A stretch of 38,475 nucleotides of DNA, from NCBI GenBank assembly GCA_030533235.1, contig JAUNJN010000022.1:1-38475 (forward strand), written 5' to 3'. This DNA comes from Eubacteriales bacterium (GTDB lineage Bacteria; Bacillota; Clostridia; Lachnospirales; Lachnospiraceae). Numbering within the stretch: the first letter of the stretch is position 1; every line of letters begins with the position of its first letter. A program made the position numbers and the translations under genes. The notes beneath the pieces were generated by a model. It did not search any database, was not told the origin of the DNA, and was given only the letters and a program-made list of their open reading frames with translations. This document shows, in pieces, positions 14,870-24,052 of the stretch.

Positions 14870-15694
14870 CTAGTTCTCATAAAAATGCATAAAGATTTCA
14901 TCCAAAGACGGTTCCTCAATTAAGATATCTTCAATATGATGACCCGCAAACTCATCAACCAGCTTATTCAAATCTCCTTTATATATAAAGTCTTCCTGTT
15001 TTCCGTCTCTTACCATACGAATCCGCTTTGCACTTGTCTTTGTAATCCTGTCAACCGTGTCTACGCATTTTAGACATCCTTCCTTCATTATTGCAACATG
15101 CTTGCAATATTTTTTTACCTCAGATAATACATGTGTAGATAACATACACGTCGCTCCGTCTGCCACATATTCCTGAATTAACTTGAAAAACTCTGCCTGC
15201 ATTAACGGATCGAGTCCGCTCGTTGGCTCATCAAAGATAAAAAGCTTCGGTTTATGCTGCATTGCACATACAATGCTCACCTTCTTACGATTTCCAAGCG
15301 ATAATTCGCAAATCTTCTTTTCTGTATCTACCTGAAGACGTTTGCAAAGCTTTTGGGCCTCTTCGTCACAATCCTTCCCTCGAACATCAGCAGCCATTTT
15401 TATCACATCTTTTACTTTCATGTTCGGATAAAACATCGCCTCTGACGGCATATAGCCGATTTCACTCAAAACCGCTTCTTTTTCGTGCAGTATATCCTTT
15501 CCAAAAATCTTTACACAGCCGCTTTCATACTGAATCAATCCCAGCATGGAGCGGATTGTCGTTGATTTTCCTGCTCCGTTCGGTCCCAAAAAGCCAAAAA
15601 TATCCCCTTCCTCCACAGAAAAGCTGACATCCGCCACTCCTCTGTTTTTTTCGTAATTTTTTGTCAATTTGTCAATATCAATTATACGACTCAT
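14870..15694 (-). CDS. ABC-2 type exporter ATP-binding protein
   Basis: A 274-residue NBD. Walker A GPNGAGKST is at 37-45 (with TIRSMLGLIQYESG after it), the Q-loop in GYMPSE, the signature is CELSLGNRKKVSIVCAM (the LSLGNRKK form common in ABC-2 exporters), Walker B LFIFDEPTSGLDP and the switch His in LSTHVLSEVKK. C-terminal extension of about 60 residues ending IEEPSLDEIFMHFYEN is the normal CcmA/DrrA tail. SD GAAGGAG. Coupled to the permease downstream; a possible 41-residue ORF lies 31 nt upstream on the same promoter. Confidence 0.93.
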   Translation of the reverse strand: MSRIIDIDKLTKNYEKNRGVADVSFSVEEGDIFGFLGPNGAGKSTTIRSMLGLIQYESGCVKIFGKDILHEKEAVLSEIGYMPSEAMFYPNMKVKDVIKMAADVRGKDCDEEAQKLCKRLQVDTEKKICELSLGNRKKVSIVCAMQHKPKLFIFDEPTSGLDPLMQAEFFKLIQEYVADGATCMLSTHVLSEVKKYCKHVAIMKEGCLKCVDTVDRITKTSAKRIRMVRDGKQEDFIYKGDLNKLVDEFAGHHIEDILIEEPSLDEIFMHFYEN

Positions 15695-15725
15695 ATTTTC
15701 TCCTTCTTCTCAAATCCCTAAAATG

Positions 15726-15851
15726 CTATTTATCTTTTCCGGTAAACCCCATCGCTCTTTTCACTACTTCTCCCTTTTCCTCACCTACCAGAAGGGACAG
15801 CAATGCAAATCCAACATCTGCTGCAGTTTCCCGTAAAATCTCGTGTTTCAA
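15726..15851 (-). CDS. Possible 41-aa ORF at the head of the ABC-2 operon
   Basis: TTG at 15851 to TAG at 15726. The product ends LLSLLVGEEKGEVVKRAMG then FTGKDK, mixing hydrophobic and charged residues in a helix-like way. It sits behind a good promoter (15872-15900), giving a leader of 10-20 nt, and is 31 nt from the ATPase gene. No clear Shine-Dalgarno. It could instead be the C-terminal remnant of a lost regulator such as a TetR or GntR protein. Family not recognised. Confidence 0.4.
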   Translation of the reverse strand: MKHEILRETAADVGFALLSLLVGEEKGEVVKRAMGFTGKDK

Positions 15852-15871
15852 ATTACTTTACACCATTCCAC

Positions 15872-15900
15872 ATTTTACCTCATATGAAAAAAAAATACAA
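15872..15900 (-). promoter_or_regulatory. Promoter of the ABC-2 operon
   Basis: TTGTAT (15895-15900), 17-nt spacer containing a T run, TAAAAT (15872-15877) on the minus strand, immediately downstream of the prfA terminator. Confidence 0.7.
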
Positions 15901-15902
15901 AC

Positions 15903-15937
15903 AAAAAAGAACGATCGGAATGATTTCCAATCGTTCT
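15903..15937 (-). terminator. Intrinsic terminator of prfA
   Basis: A stem AGAACGATT/GGAAA...CGATCGTTCT (15908-15937) with one internal mismatch, followed on the minus strand by TTTTTTGTTTG. About 20 nt after the prfA stop. Confidence 0.88.
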
Positions 15938-15958
15938 AAAACATTTTCAAGCTATTCA

Positions 15959-17035
15959 TTACTCTTCATTCATCTTAGCAAGCTTCGCCGCCTGGTCTGC
16001 AGCGATACATGCATCGATAATCTCCTGAATATCACCATTCATAATCTTATCAAGCTTATACAAGGTAAGTCCGATTCTATGGTCTGTTACTCTGCCCTGA
16101 GGGAAGTTGTAGGTTCTAATCTTCTCTGATCGGTCACCTGTACCTACCTGGCTCTTACGAAGGTCCGCTTCCTCATCGTGACGTTTCTGAAGTTCAATAT
16201 CAAGAAGCTTCGTCTTAAGTAATGCAAAAGCCTTCGCCTTATTCTGTAACTGTGACTTTTCTGTCTGGCTATATACAACAATACCGGTTGGATAATGTGT
16301 CAAACGTACGGCGGAGTCTGTTGTGTTGACACACTGACCACCATTACCGGACGCACGCATAACATCGATACGGATATCCTTTTCCGGAATCTCGATTTCA
16401 TCCATCTCCTCAGCCTCAGGAAGTACCGCAACACTGGCTGTTGATGTATGAATACGTCCGCCTGATTCTGTCTCCGGGACACGCTGTACACGATGAACTC
16501 CACTCTCATACTTAAGCACAGAGTATGCACCGTTTCCGGTTACCATAAATGTAACCGACTTCATACCACCGATACCGATTTCTTCGACTTCCATAAGCTC
16601 TGTTTTCCAACGTCTGCTCTCTACATAATGTACATACATACGATAAAGCTCTGCCGCAAACAGTGCCGCCTCATCGCCACCCGCACCGGCACGGATTTCG
16701 ACGATAACATTACGATCATCGTTAGGGTCCTTCGGAAGAAGTAAAATCTTAAGTGCCTGCTCACACGCTTCCACCTGTGACTTCGCTGATGAGAGTTCTT
16801 CCTTCAAAAGCTCTCGCATCTCTTCATCATTTTCCTCTTCTAACATAAGAAGGCTATCCTCAATCGTCTGTTTCGCATCCTTATATTCCTGATACTTTTC
16901 AACAATCGGTGCAAGATTAGCCTGCTCCTTCATCAAATTACGGAAACGTTCCGGATTGGACGCAACGCCCGGATCACTTAATTCATTTTGCAACTCATCC
17001 AATCTTGCTACTAAATCTTCTAATTTATCAAACAT
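15959..17035 (-). CDS. prfA: Peptide chain release factor 1 (RF1)
   Basis: A 358-residue class I release factor that recognises UAA and UAG and triggers peptidyl-tRNA hydrolysis. GGQ is at 232-234 ([11 protein letters not shown]), and the codon-recognition tripeptide in RVPETES is at about 187-189 (PET, the RF1 form). N-terminal coiled-coil domain 1 is Glu/Lys-rich, and the C-terminal domain contains [12 protein letters not shown]. It overlaps the upstream prmC by 8 nt, so the enzyme that methylates the GGQ Gln is coupled to its substrate. Terminates at the hairpin 15903-15937. Confidence 0.97.
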   Translation of the reverse strand: MFDKLEDLVARLDELQNELSDPGVASNPERFRNLMKEQANLAPIVEKYQEYKDAKQTIEDSLLMLEEENDEEMRELLKEELSSAKSQVEACEQALKILLLPKDPNDDRNVIVEIRAGAGGDEAALFAAELYRMYVHYVESRRWKTELMEVEEIGIGGMKSVTFMVTGNGAYSVLKYESGVHRVQRVPETESGGRIHTSTASVAVLPEAEEMDEIEIPEKDIRIDVMRASGNGGQCVNTTDSAVRLTHYPTGIVVYSQTEKSQLQNKAKAFALLKTKLLDIELQKRHDEEADLRKSQVGTGDRSEKIRTYNFPQGRVTDHRIGLTLYKLDKIMNGDIQEIIDACIAADQAAKLAKMNEE

Positions 17036-17888
17036 GTTTATTCCTCCATACGGCCGTTACAATACGGTCCAAATCTGCATAATCTTTTTTTTGCTCTATA
17101 TCCTCATATCCGGCATCTACAAATAATCGCCGAACAGCTTCAGACTGATCATGCCCGATTTCAAAGAGTAATTTTCCACCATCATACAGATGATCCCTCG
17201 CTTCCTTTATTATCCTATCATAAAAGTAAAGTCCATCCTCATGACCATCTAATGCAAGAACCGGTTCATAATCTCGAACCTCCTCCATCAACGTGTCAAT
17301 GACTGCTGTCTTTATATAAGGTGGATTCGATATTATCATATCAAATCGTTCATCCACCGAACCAAACAAATCCGAACGAACAATATCTACCTGTTCCCCA
17401 AGCCGCATCGCATTTTCGTCTGCAAGCGAAACAGCTTGCTTTGATATGTCTGCGAGCATCACATAATCCTCATATCCTGCCTCTTTCCGCAGCTTCCGGT
17501 AGCTGATTCCAATGCACCCGCTGCCGCAGCACAAATCAAGCACCTTACACGGACGTTTCCCCTCCGACAAACAAATTGCCTGCTCAACCAAAAGCTCCGT
17601 CTCCGGTCTCGGAATCAGTACATCCTCACAAACCTTAAACTCGTACCCCATAAAATTTGCGGTACCTATTATATATTGACACGGATAGTGTGTACTGCGA
17701 AGATTTATATAATTCATAAACCACTCAGCCGCCTCATCCGAAACGTCATCATTTATTTGAAGAAAAAAGCTTGAATAATCAAGGTCAAATGCATACATTG
17801 CAAGAAGCCTGGCATCCTCGGTTGCATCCTTGATGCCTGCCTCCTTTAGTATATGTTCTCCTTGACATACGATTTCTTTTAATGTCAT
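17028..17888 (-). CDS. prmC: Release-factor glutamine N5-methyltransferase
   Basis: A 286-residue SAM-dependent methyltransferase. The helical N-terminal domain recognises the release factor (about 1-75). The SAM motif [11 protein letters not shown] is at 117-127 and the catalytic NPPY is at 188-191. It methylates the GGQ glutamine of RF1/RF2, which improves termination. Overlaps prfA by 8 nt and follows yqhQ with 3 nt between stop and start. The residues needed are intact. Confidence 0.96.
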   Translation of the reverse strand: MTLKEIVCQGEHILKEAGIKDATEDARLLAMYAFDLDYSSFFLQINDDVSDEAAEWFMNYINLRSTHYPCQYIIGTANFMGYEFKVCEDVLIPRPETELLVEQAICLSEGKRPCKVLDLCCGSGCIGISYRKLRKEAGYEDYVMLADISKQAVSLADENAMRLGEQVDIVRSDLFGSVDERFDMIISNPPYIKTAVIDTLMEEVRDYEPVLALDGHEDGLYFYDRIIKEARDHLYDGGKLLFEIGHDQSEAVRRLFVDAGYEDIEQKKDYADLDRIVTAVWRNKHV

Positions 17889-17891
17889 GCA

Positions 17892-18821
17892 CTAATTCTC
17901 CCTTTGCTGCTCCTTAAGATATGCACGCCAATCAAACACGCCTTCCACTGATTTGATTGCTACTTCAATCATATCCGGCTCCGGTTCAATTGTAGTAAGT
18001 CTCTGTAACCAAAGACCCGGTTTACTAAGCACATTTGCAATCGGGGAATCATGTCTCCCTGCATAGCGAATAAACTCATACGATACACCGGCAATCACCG
18101 GTACGAGAAGGAGACGCAGCAACAGACGAAGCCACATCGTATCTGTTCGAATCCACATAAAAATCAAAATACTGATAATCATTATCAAGAATAAGAAGCT
18201 TGTGCCGCAACGTTTATGAAAACGTGAACATCCCATAATATTTTCTACGGTAAGCTCTTTTCCCTGCTCTAAACAATTTATGGTCTTATGTTCCGCTCCA
18301 TGATACATAAATGTCCGTTTGATATCCTCCATTCGGGATATCAAAAACAGATACCCAAGAAAAATAGCAATTCGAATAACTCCTTCCAAAATTGCAATGA
18401 TCCATTCGCTGTCGATCACGTTTCCAAGCAATCCTGATACAAACGCCGGCAAAAGCATAAAAAGCGCAATAGCAAAAATGAGCGAAAAAGCAATTGTTCC
18501 CGCCATCATTGCCTTTTCGGATGTTTCACTCGATTTCTTTTTTTCTTTATTACCCTTCTTCGAATCTTCTTCCTCTTCTTCATAGAAGGATGCTGAAAAT
18601 GTCAAGGTCCGAATACCAACAACCAAGGATTCGATAAAATTAACAACTCCCCTTATTATCGGAAACTTTAAGATTTTGCAGTTTTCTGCTTTGGAATGAA
18701 ACGGTTTAACCGAAACTTCAATTTCTTTGTCCGGTTTTCGAACAGCAACCGCATATTGGTTTTCATTTTTCATCATGATTCCTTCAATTACAGCCTGTCC
18801 GCCAATCATCACTTTTCCCAT
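17892..18821 (-). CDS. yqhQ: DUF1385 membrane protein (YqhQ family)
   Basis: A 309-residue membrane protein starting MGKVMIGGQAVIEGIMMKN, the family's characteristic N-terminus; ATG at 18821 with GGAG 6 nt upstream. A cytosolic Lys/Glu-rich stretch (about 80-100) precedes several hydrophobic segments. Motifs HGAEHKTINCLEQG and SRFHKRCGTSFLFLIMI are conserved in the family. Physiological role is unsettled. The place in the cluster between rpmE and prmC is common in Clostridia. The start lies only 21 nt after the rpmE terminator hairpin, so it depends on read-through or a promoter inside that hairpin. Confidence 0.92.
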   Translation of the reverse strand: MGKVMIGGQAVIEGIMMKNENQYAVAVRKPDKEIEVSVKPFHSKAENCKILKFPIIRGVVNFIESLVVGIRTLTFSASFYEEEEEDSKKGNKEKKKSSETSEKAMMAGTIAFSLIFAIALFMLLPAFVSGLLGNVIDSEWIIAILEGVIRIAIFLGYLFLISRMEDIKRTFMYHGAEHKTINCLEQGKELTVENIMGCSRFHKRCGTSFLFLIMIISILIFMWIRTDTMWLRLLLRLLLVPVIAGVSYEFIRYAGRHDSPIANVLSKPGLWLQRLTTIEPEPDMIEVAIKSVEGVFDWRAYLKEQQREN

Positions 18822-18841
18822 AATTTTCTCCAATCCAACAT

Positions 18842-18877
18842 AAAACAAGGCTTGCTACGATTTGCGTAACAAGCCTT
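18842..18877 (-). terminator. Intrinsic terminator of rpmE
   Basis: Extended stem: AAGGCTTG with CAAGCCTT (18870-18877 and 18847-18854) and an inner TACG/CGTA, followed on the minus strand by TTTTA. About 20 nt after the rpmE stop. Confidence 0.8.
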
Positions 18878-18897
18878 AATGCGTTTCGTATTTAGTA

Positions 18898-19104
18898 CTA
18901 TGCCTGAGTTACACCATACTTACGGTTGAACTTATCAATTCTACCACGAGCCTGTGCAGCCTTCTGCTGACCTGTATAGAATGAATGGCACTTTGAACAA
19001 ATTTCAACGTGGATGCTTTCCTTTGTTGAGCCTGTTACAAACTCGTTACCACAGTTGCATACAACCTTTGCCTGATAATAATCTGGATGGATTCCTTCTC
19101 TCAT
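18898..19104 (-). CDS. rpmE: Ribosomal protein L31 (zinc-ribbon C+ form)
   Basis: 68 residues starting [17 protein letters not shown] at 19104 chosen: AAAGAGGTG lies 6 nt upstream. The four Cys of the zinc-binding form are present (CNCG and CSKC). Located between rho and yqhQ, each with its own promoter, ending at the hairpin 18842-18877. Confidence 0.97.
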   Translation of the reverse strand: MREGIHPDYYQAKVVCNCGNEFVTGSTKESIHVEICSKCHSFYTGQQKAAQARGRIDKFNRKYGVTQA

Positions 19105-19182
19105 GTTTTTCACCTCTTTATTATTTACTCTTCTATGAGAACAGGCAAACGCCTTGATTCTTCATAACTACAACGTATAATA

Positions 19183-19211
19183 AGCATACCATACGCCTAT
19201 TACACCCACAA
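19183..19211 (-). promoter_or_regulatory. Promoter of rpmE
   Basis: TTGTGG (19206-19211), 17-nt spacer, TATGCT (19183-19188) with a TGG immediately upstream (extended -10). Confidence 0.6.
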
Positions 19212-19219
19212 CGATAGCT

Positions 19220-19245
19220 ATTTTATCATAGCAGTATGATAAAAT
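19220..19245 (-). repeat. Perfect 11-bp inverted repeat between rho and rpmE
   Basis: ATTTTATCATA and TATGATAAAAT with a 4-nt loop (19231-19234). It is AT-rich and has no U run, lying 28 nt after the rho stop and just before the rpmE promoter. Could be a rho-proximal terminator or an operator. Confidence 0.55.
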
Positions 19246-19273
19246 CAAGTATATTTGAAAATTTTTTAAAAAA

Positions 19274-20809
19274 TTAATGTCTGCTCAACAATGTTTTTTT
19301 CATGTAATCTACAAATTCCTGATTATTTTTTGTGCGAACAAATATTTTAAGGATTTCCTCAGTGGACTCCTCTGCCTTCGCTCCGGATAACGCCTTATGA
19401 ATGCCGTTTACAACCTCCTGCTCTTCCGGTGTCAGCAAAAGATCATCTCGTCGTGTGCCGGATTTACTAATGTCAATTGCAGGAAAGATACGTTTTTCCG
19501 ATAATTTGCGATCAAGGACGAGTTCCATATTACCGGTTCCCTTAAATTCCTCGAACACAACATCATCCATACGACTTCCTGTTTCGACCAACGCAGTCGC
19601 AAGTACCGTGAGACTGCCTCCGTTACGCATATTACGGGCAGCTCCGAAAAACCGCTTCGGCATATGTAACGCTGCGGGATCAAGACCGCCAGATAAAGTT
19701 CTTCCACTTGGTGATACCGTTAAATTGTATGCTCTCGCAAGTCTCGTAATACTATCCAGCAAAATCACAACATCCATACCATGCTCTACCAGACGTTTTG
19801 CACGCTCAATCACCATCTCTGATACACGCTTATGATGTTCCGGCAGTTCATCAAATGTCGAGTAAATAACCTCCACATTGTCTCCTTCAATCGATTCACG
19901 TATATCAGTAACTTCCTCCGGTCGCTCATCAATCAAAAGTACAATCAGATGCATATCCTTATTGTTTTTACTAATGCTTTTTGCGATTGCCTTTAATAGT
20001 GTTGTTTTACCTGCCTTTGGCGGTGAAACGATCATTCCTCTTTGACCTTTTCCAATCGGTGACAGCAAATCTACAATTCGAATTGCAACCGGTGCTCCTG
20101 TTTCATCCAGACGAATTCGTTCATCCGGAAAAATCGGAGTTAAATCCTCAAACGGAATACGTTTCGCTGCCTGCGAAGGCAGAAAGCCATTCACATGACG
20201 AATATAAAGTAAGGCACTAAACTTTTCACCTTGCGTCTTCGTACGAATTGGTCCGCCAATCATATCTCCCTTTTTTAATCCAAATTTACGAATCTGAACG
20301 GGCGACACATAAATATCCCGATCACCCGGCATATAATTTGCACTACGAATAAATCCGTAGCCATCCGGCATAACCTCCAAAATACCGTCAGCCTCGCATC
20401 CACTGTCTAAGTTTGCATTAAACTCCTGACCGTCATACACCTTAATTTTCGCTTCAACCTCAGGATTTTCCGATTCCAAATTACGCTGTTCCTGATAACT
20501 ACGGTCCTGACTTGCTTCCTGTGTCTTAAGTACAGATGCTCTTGGCTGCTCCGGTTGTTTTGCAACCGGACGCGGAGTAGGACGTTTTGCAACATTTTCA
20601 CGTGCTTCCGCTTTTTTTACAACATTTTCACGTGTTTCCGGTCTTTTCACAATCTTATTATCTTCTGCTTGTCTTGGTTGTGATGTCATTTTCTCAACAT
20701 TTTCCAAAAGCTCCGCCAATTCTGCCTTCTTCATAGCAGAAATGTTACAAATACCTTTTTCTTTCGCATAATTTCTCAATTCAGCGATTGATGCTTTTTT
20801 AAAATCCAT
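19274..20809 (-). CDS. rho: Transcription termination factor Rho
   Basis: A 511-residue hexameric RNA-dependent ATPase. N-terminal Rho_N HTH (about 1-42); then a Lys/Arg/Glu-rich linker (about 45-125) that Clostridia Rho proteins often have; cold-shock-like RNA binding domain ([14 protein letters not shown], about 143-156); Walker [10 protein letters not shown] at 262-270; Walker [10 protein letters not shown]; and [15 protein letters not shown]. The linker contains a 30-nt period repeat. It has its own promoter and a 105-nt leader. Its stop is 60 nt before rpmE's promoter. Confidence 0.97.
   Translation of the reverse strand: MDFKKASIAELRNYAKEKGICNISAMKKAELAELLENVEKMTSQPRQAEDNKIVKRPETRENVVKKAEARENVAKRPTPRPVAKQPEQPRASVLKTQEASQDRSYQEQRNLESENPEVEAKIKVYDGQEFNANLDSGCEADGILEVMPDGYGFIRSANYMPGDRDIYVSPVQIRKFGLKKGDMIGGPIRTKTQGEKFSALLYIRHVNGFLPSQAAKRIPFEDLTPIFPDERIRLDETGAPVAIRIVDLLSPIGKGQRGMIVSPPKAGKTTLLKAIAKSISKNNKDMHLIVLLIDERPEEVTDIRESIEGDNVEVIYSTFDELPEHHKRVSEMVIERAKRLVEHGMDVVILLDSITRLARAYNLTVSPSGRTLSGGLDPAALHMPKRFFGAARNMRNGGSLTVLATALVETGSRMDDVVFEEFKGTGNMELVLDRKLSEKRIFPAIDISKSGTRRDDLLLTPEEQEVVNGIHKALSGAKAEESTEEILKIFVRTKNNQEFVDYMKKTLLSRH
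20591..20640 (-). repeat. 30-nt-period duplication in the Rho linker
   Basis: AACATTTTCACGTGCTTCCG (20591-20610) is repeated at 20621-20640 with one mismatch. Period 30 nt, or 10 codons, encodes the similar units ARENVAKR and TRENVVKK. Confidence 0.8.
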
Positions 20810-20916
20810 ACGAACTCCTTTATTCTATCAAACTGTATCCTTAATCGTGTTGTAAAACTGGGTGTTAATCCAGAAATAGGTAGATCCATTGAACCAATAC
20901 TAATTAGATTGCCTAT

Positions 20917-20945
20917 ATATTATCACAATGAAAAAAAAACGTAAA
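20917..20945 (-). promoter_or_regulatory. Promoter of rho
   Basis: TTTACG (20940-20945), 17-nt spacer with nine T, TAATAT (20917-20922) preceded by TGA (extended -10). Leaves a leader of about 100 nt (20810-20910), where Rho autoregulation could act. No strong hairpin seen there. Confidence 0.65.
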
Positions 20946-20990
20946 CAATTATTTCGAAAACATTTTCAAAGACCCAAATTTGGTTTTTTG

Positions 20991-21019
20991 TTGCATTTTC
21001 ACATTGGGGAATGTAATAT
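20991..21019 (+). promoter_or_regulatory. Promoter of the DUF4364 gene
   Basis: TTGCAT (20991-20996), 17-nt spacer, TAATAT (21014-21019); then AAAGGAG before the ATG at 21056. It diverges from the rho promoter, whose -35 lies 46 nt away. Confidence 0.8.
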
Positions 21020-21055
21020 GGTGTTATGTTAATATAAATTACAAAGGAGAACCAT

Positions 21056-21574
21056 ATGGAAGCACTACTTCTTTATAAGTTAATTATTCTGTTTATGCTG
21101 GATCGTACCGATTACACAATGACCAATACAATCATTTCTGACTTTATTGTTGGAAAAGGCTACACAACACTTTTTAATCTGCACGAAACACTAAGTGAAT
21201 TAATCGACAATCATTTCATATCAACCGATATGATTCGTGATACCATTCATTACAAAATTACAGATTCCGGTGAGGAAGCTCTGTCCTACTTTGAAAATCA
21301 TCTTTCCTACGATATAAAACAGGATATACTGGAATACCTAAAAGCATCCCGCATCCATGTAAAAAACGAATCGGAAATCTACGCAGACTATTATAATAAT
21401 GAATCAAACTGGTACACTGTAAAATGTGTCATAAAAGACAGAAAAGAAACTCTGATGGATTTGAAATTTGATGTCCCAAGTAAATCACAAGCCGAAACAA
21501 TTTGCAACAACTGGCGAAGCAAAAGTTCCGGCATATATGATTACCTGATTAATCAATTATGGAAGTCTGAATAG
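21056..21574 (+). CDS. DUF4364 family protein (winged-helix-like, unknown function)
   Basis: The only plus-strand gene in the window, 172 residues. N-terminal YKLIILFMLDRTDYTMTNTIISDFI resembles a winged-helix DNA-binding fold (about 1-80, with the ITDSGEEAL strand after it), followed by an alpha/beta C-terminal half (KCVIKDRKETLMDLKFDVPS). It matches the DUF4364 family I know from Clostridia. SD AAAGGAG. Its 3' end overlaps that of engB by 26 nt in opposite direction, and its whole length lies between two minus-strand operons. No visible regulatory ligand site. Confidence 0.9.
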   Translation: MEALLLYKLIILFMLDRTDYTMTNTIISDFIVGKGYTTLFNLHETLSELIDNHFISTDMIRDTIHYKITDSGEEALSYFENHLSYDIKQDILEYLKASRIHVKNESEIYADYYNNESNWYTVKCVIKDRKETLMDLKFDVPSKSQAETICNNWRSKSSGIYDYLINQLWKSE

Positions 21575-22136
21575 CTTCCCAAATTTCCTCTTTTCCCTGC
21601 TTTGATACTGCGGAAAAGGGGATTATTTTTGTTTCCGGAGATACATTTAATGTCTCCCGAATTATTTTAAGATTTTTAAGAAGCTGACTGCGCTTAATCT
21701 TATCAAGCTTTGTCGCTATGATGATTGGCTCATATCCGTTATGCACAATCCAATCATACATAATTCTGTCATTTTCTCCCGGTGCATGTCGAATATCCAC
21801 TAACAAAAAAACTGCACGTAATTGCTTTGATTTGTGCAAGTAGCGTTCAATCATCTTTCCCCATTTATTACGTATTTCCTGAGATACCTTTGCATATCCG
21901 TATCCCGGCAAATCCACAAAATAAAGGGATTTGTTAATGTTATAAAAATTTATTGTCTGTGTTTTGCCCGGCGACGCCGATGTACGAGCTAAAGCCTTGC
22001 GATTTAAAAGTCCGTTAATCAAGGAGGATTTACCGACATTTGACTTACCCGCAAAAGCAATCTCCGGCATATCATTTTCCGGCAATGTACTTGTAATACC
22101 ACAAACGGTTTCTAACTCTGCTGATTTTATTACCAT
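21549..22136 (-). CDS. engB: Ribosome biogenesis GTPase EngB (YihA/YsxC)
   Basis: A 195-residue TRAFAC GTPase needed for 50S assembly. G1 is GKSNVGKSS, G2 near TSASPGKTQT, G3 DLPGYG, G4 TKLDK and the family's FSAVSKQGKEEIW (G5). It is 13 nt downstream of clpX. Its last 26 nt are antisense to the DUF4364 gene's 3' end, which leaves no room for a terminator between them. Confidence 0.96.
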   Translation of the reverse strand: MVIKSAELETVCGITSTLPENDMPEIAFAGKSNVGKSSLINGLLNRKALARTSASPGKTQTINFYNINKSLYFVDLPGYGYAKVSQEIRNKWGKMIERYLHKSKQLRAVFLLVDIRHAPGENDRIMYDWIVHNGYEPIIIATKLDKIKRSQLLKNLKIIRETLNVSPETKIIPFSAVSKQGKEEIWEAIQTSIID

Positions 22137-22149
22137 ACTGTTATCCTAA

Positions 22150-23442
22150 CTAAGCAATACTGTCTGCATTTTGACGAACGCGTTTATGAAAATTCGTCTT
22201 TTTCTGACGAGGTTCATCGGAATATTCCAAAATTGGTTCACCGGTTCCGATTACTGAATCTTTCGTTATAATACAACGTTCAATATAATCATTGGACGGA
22301 ATCTCATACATGAGATCCATCACGGCATTCTCCATAATTGCACGCAATCCTCTGGCTCCTGTCTTACGTTCCATAGCTTCCTTTGCCATCTCACGTAAAG
22401 CATCCTCTTCAAACTCAAGATTCACGCCATCTAACTCAAACAGTTTCTTATACTGCTTACAGATAGCACTCTTTGGTTCTGATAGGATACGTACCAAAGC
22501 ATCTTCATCCAATAAATCAAGTGTTACAGAGACAGGTACTCGCCCAATAAACTCCGGAATCAATCCATACTTTACAAAATCCTGCGGACGAACCTGACGA
22601 AGAATCTCATTCTCATCCTTTTCCTTATTTCCAACGACATCCGCATTAAAGCCAATAGACTTTTTACCAATACGATTCTCAATAATCTTGTCCATACCCT
22701 CAAAGGCACCACCACAAATAAAAAGAATATTTGTCGTATCAATCTGAATAAACTCCTGCTGCGGATGTTTTCTGCCTCCTTGTGGCGGAACCGAAGCAAC
22801 CGTGCCCTCGATAATCTTAAGCAAGGCCTGCTGAACACCCTCACCGGAAACATCTCTTGTAATTGAAACATTTTCGGATTTCTTAGTTATTTTATCAATC
22901 TCATCAATATAGATGATGCCGGTTTGCGCACGTTCGATATCATAATCTGCAGCCTGAATCAGCTTAAGTAGGATGTTTTCGACGTCTTCACCAACATATC
23001 CGGCCTCTGTCAAAGTTGTTGCATCTGCAATGGCAAACGGAACATTCAGAAGCTTTGCAAGTGTCTGAGCCAAATACGTTTTTCCGGATCCGGTTGGTCC
23101 AATCATAATAATGTTACTCTTTTGAAGCTCAACATCAAAGTCCTTTTCTGCCAGGATACGCTTGTAATGATTGTATACCGCAACCGAAAGCACTTTTTTG
23201 GCAGTTTCCTGGCCGATTACATAATCATCCAAAAACTCTTTGATTTCCATCGGTTTCAGTAAGTTTATATCTGTATCGAGCAACTCGTTTTCAAACTCAT
23301 CCTGAATAATCTCCGAACAAATCTCAATGCATTCATCACAAATGTATACGTTCGGTCCCGCAATCAGCTTGCGAACCTGTTCCTGACTCTTATTACAAAA
23401 TGAACATTTAACTTTTTTCTTTTCTTCCGGACGATTTGCCAT
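22150..23442 (-). CDS. clpX: ATP-dependent Clp protease ATP-binding subunit ClpX
   Basis: A 430-residue AAA+ unfoldase. N-terminal zinc-binding domain has C13, C16, C35 and C38. Walker A GPTGSGKT is at 115-122, Walker [11 protein letters not shown], sensor 2 and the pore loop GYVGEDVE and RKHPQQEFI segments are present. The IGF-like loop docking ClpP is IGF (KKSIGFN). Starts 17 nt after clpP. Complete. Confidence 0.97.
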   Translation of the reverse strand: MANRPEEKKKVKCSFCNKSQEQVRKLIAGPNVYICDECIEICSEIIQDEFENELLDTDINLLKPMEIKEFLDDYVIGQETAKKVLSVAVYNHYKRILAEKDFDVELQKSNIIMIGPTGSGKTYLAQTLAKLLNVPFAIADATTLTEAGYVGEDVENILLKLIQAADYDIERAQTGIIYIDEIDKITKKSENVSITRDVSGEGVQQALLKIIEGTVASVPPQGGRKHPQQEFIQIDTTNILFICGGAFEGMDKIIENRIGKKSIGFNADVVGNKEKDENEILRQVRPQDFVKYGLIPEFIGRVPVSVTLDLLDEDALVRILSEPKSAICKQYKKLFELDGVNLEFEEDALREMAKEAMERKTGARGLRAIMENAVMDLMYEIPSNDYIERCIITKDSVIGTGEPILEYSDEPRQKKTNFHKRVRQNADSIA

Positions 23443-23459
23443 GTTGCCACCTCATTACT

Positions 23460-24050
23460 TTAAACTCTCTCTGTCATAATACGATCAATCAAACCATACT
23501 CTAATGCCTGCTCAGCAGTCATCCAGTTATTACGGTCAGTATCACGCTCTATTTCCTCAGTTGTCTTACCTGTATTCTCACTTAAGATGCGGTTTATACG
23601 CTCTTTTGTACGGAGAATGTTATCCGTGGCAATCTTCATATCGGAAGCCTGTGTATGACCACCAATACCACCTAATGGCTGATGAATCATTATTTCTGAA
23701 TTTGGAAGAGCAAAACGCTTGCCCTTTGTACCGCCTGCAAGTAAAAATGCACCCATACTTGCTGCCATACCTACACAAATCGTTGACACATCACACTTGA
23801 TGTATCGCATTGTGTCATAAATACCAAATCCGGCAGATACAGACCCTCCCGGACTGTTAATATATAATGAAATGTCTTTTGTTGAATCCTCAGATTCAAG
23901 AAACAAAAGCTGTGCAATTACAAGACTTGCTGTTGCATCATTTACCTCATCACTAAGAAAAATGATACGTTCTTTGAGCAATCTGGAATAAATATCATAT
24001 GAACGTTCTCCACGACTTGTCTGTTCAACGACCATAGGTACTAATGCCAT
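23460..24050 (-). CDS. clpP: ATP-dependent Clp protease proteolytic subunit ClpP
   Basis: 196 residues. The catalytic triad is S98 (MAASMGAF), H123 (IMIHQPLGG) and D172 (RDTDRN). The SPGGSVSAG segment shaping the oxyanion hole is present. Forms the tetradecameric chamber fed by ClpX. Starts 2 nt after the tig stop and 17 nt before clpX, so one operon. Confidence 0.98.
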   Translation of the reverse strand: MALVPMVVEQTSRGERSYDIYSRLLKERIIFLSDEVNDATASLVIAQLLFLESEDSTKDISLYINSPGGSVSAGFGIYDTMRYIKCDVSTICVGMAASMGAFLLAGGTKGKRFALPNSEIMIHQPLGGIGGHTQASDMKIATDNILRTKERINRILSENTGKTTEEIERDTDRNNWMTAEQALEYGLIDRIMTERV

Positions 24051-24052
24051 GT

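Noticed and set aside
15726-15851. Calling the 41-aa ORF the C-terminal end of a particular TetR protein
   Set aside because: No upstream part is present and the similarity is only impressionistic, so it is listed as an unassigned ORF.
15661-15939. Plus-strand frames of 90-120 codons across intergenic and coding DNA (also inside prfA, rho, the giant gene and others)
   Set aside because: All are antisense shadows of strongly supported minus-strand genes or terminators, without SD and with biased Ser/Phe/Ile content.
20810-20870. A 37-codon minus-strand frame (MDLPISGLTPS...) that overlaps the rho start out of frame
   Set aside because: No SD before its ATG and no sign of coding constraint; leader sequence is the simpler reading.
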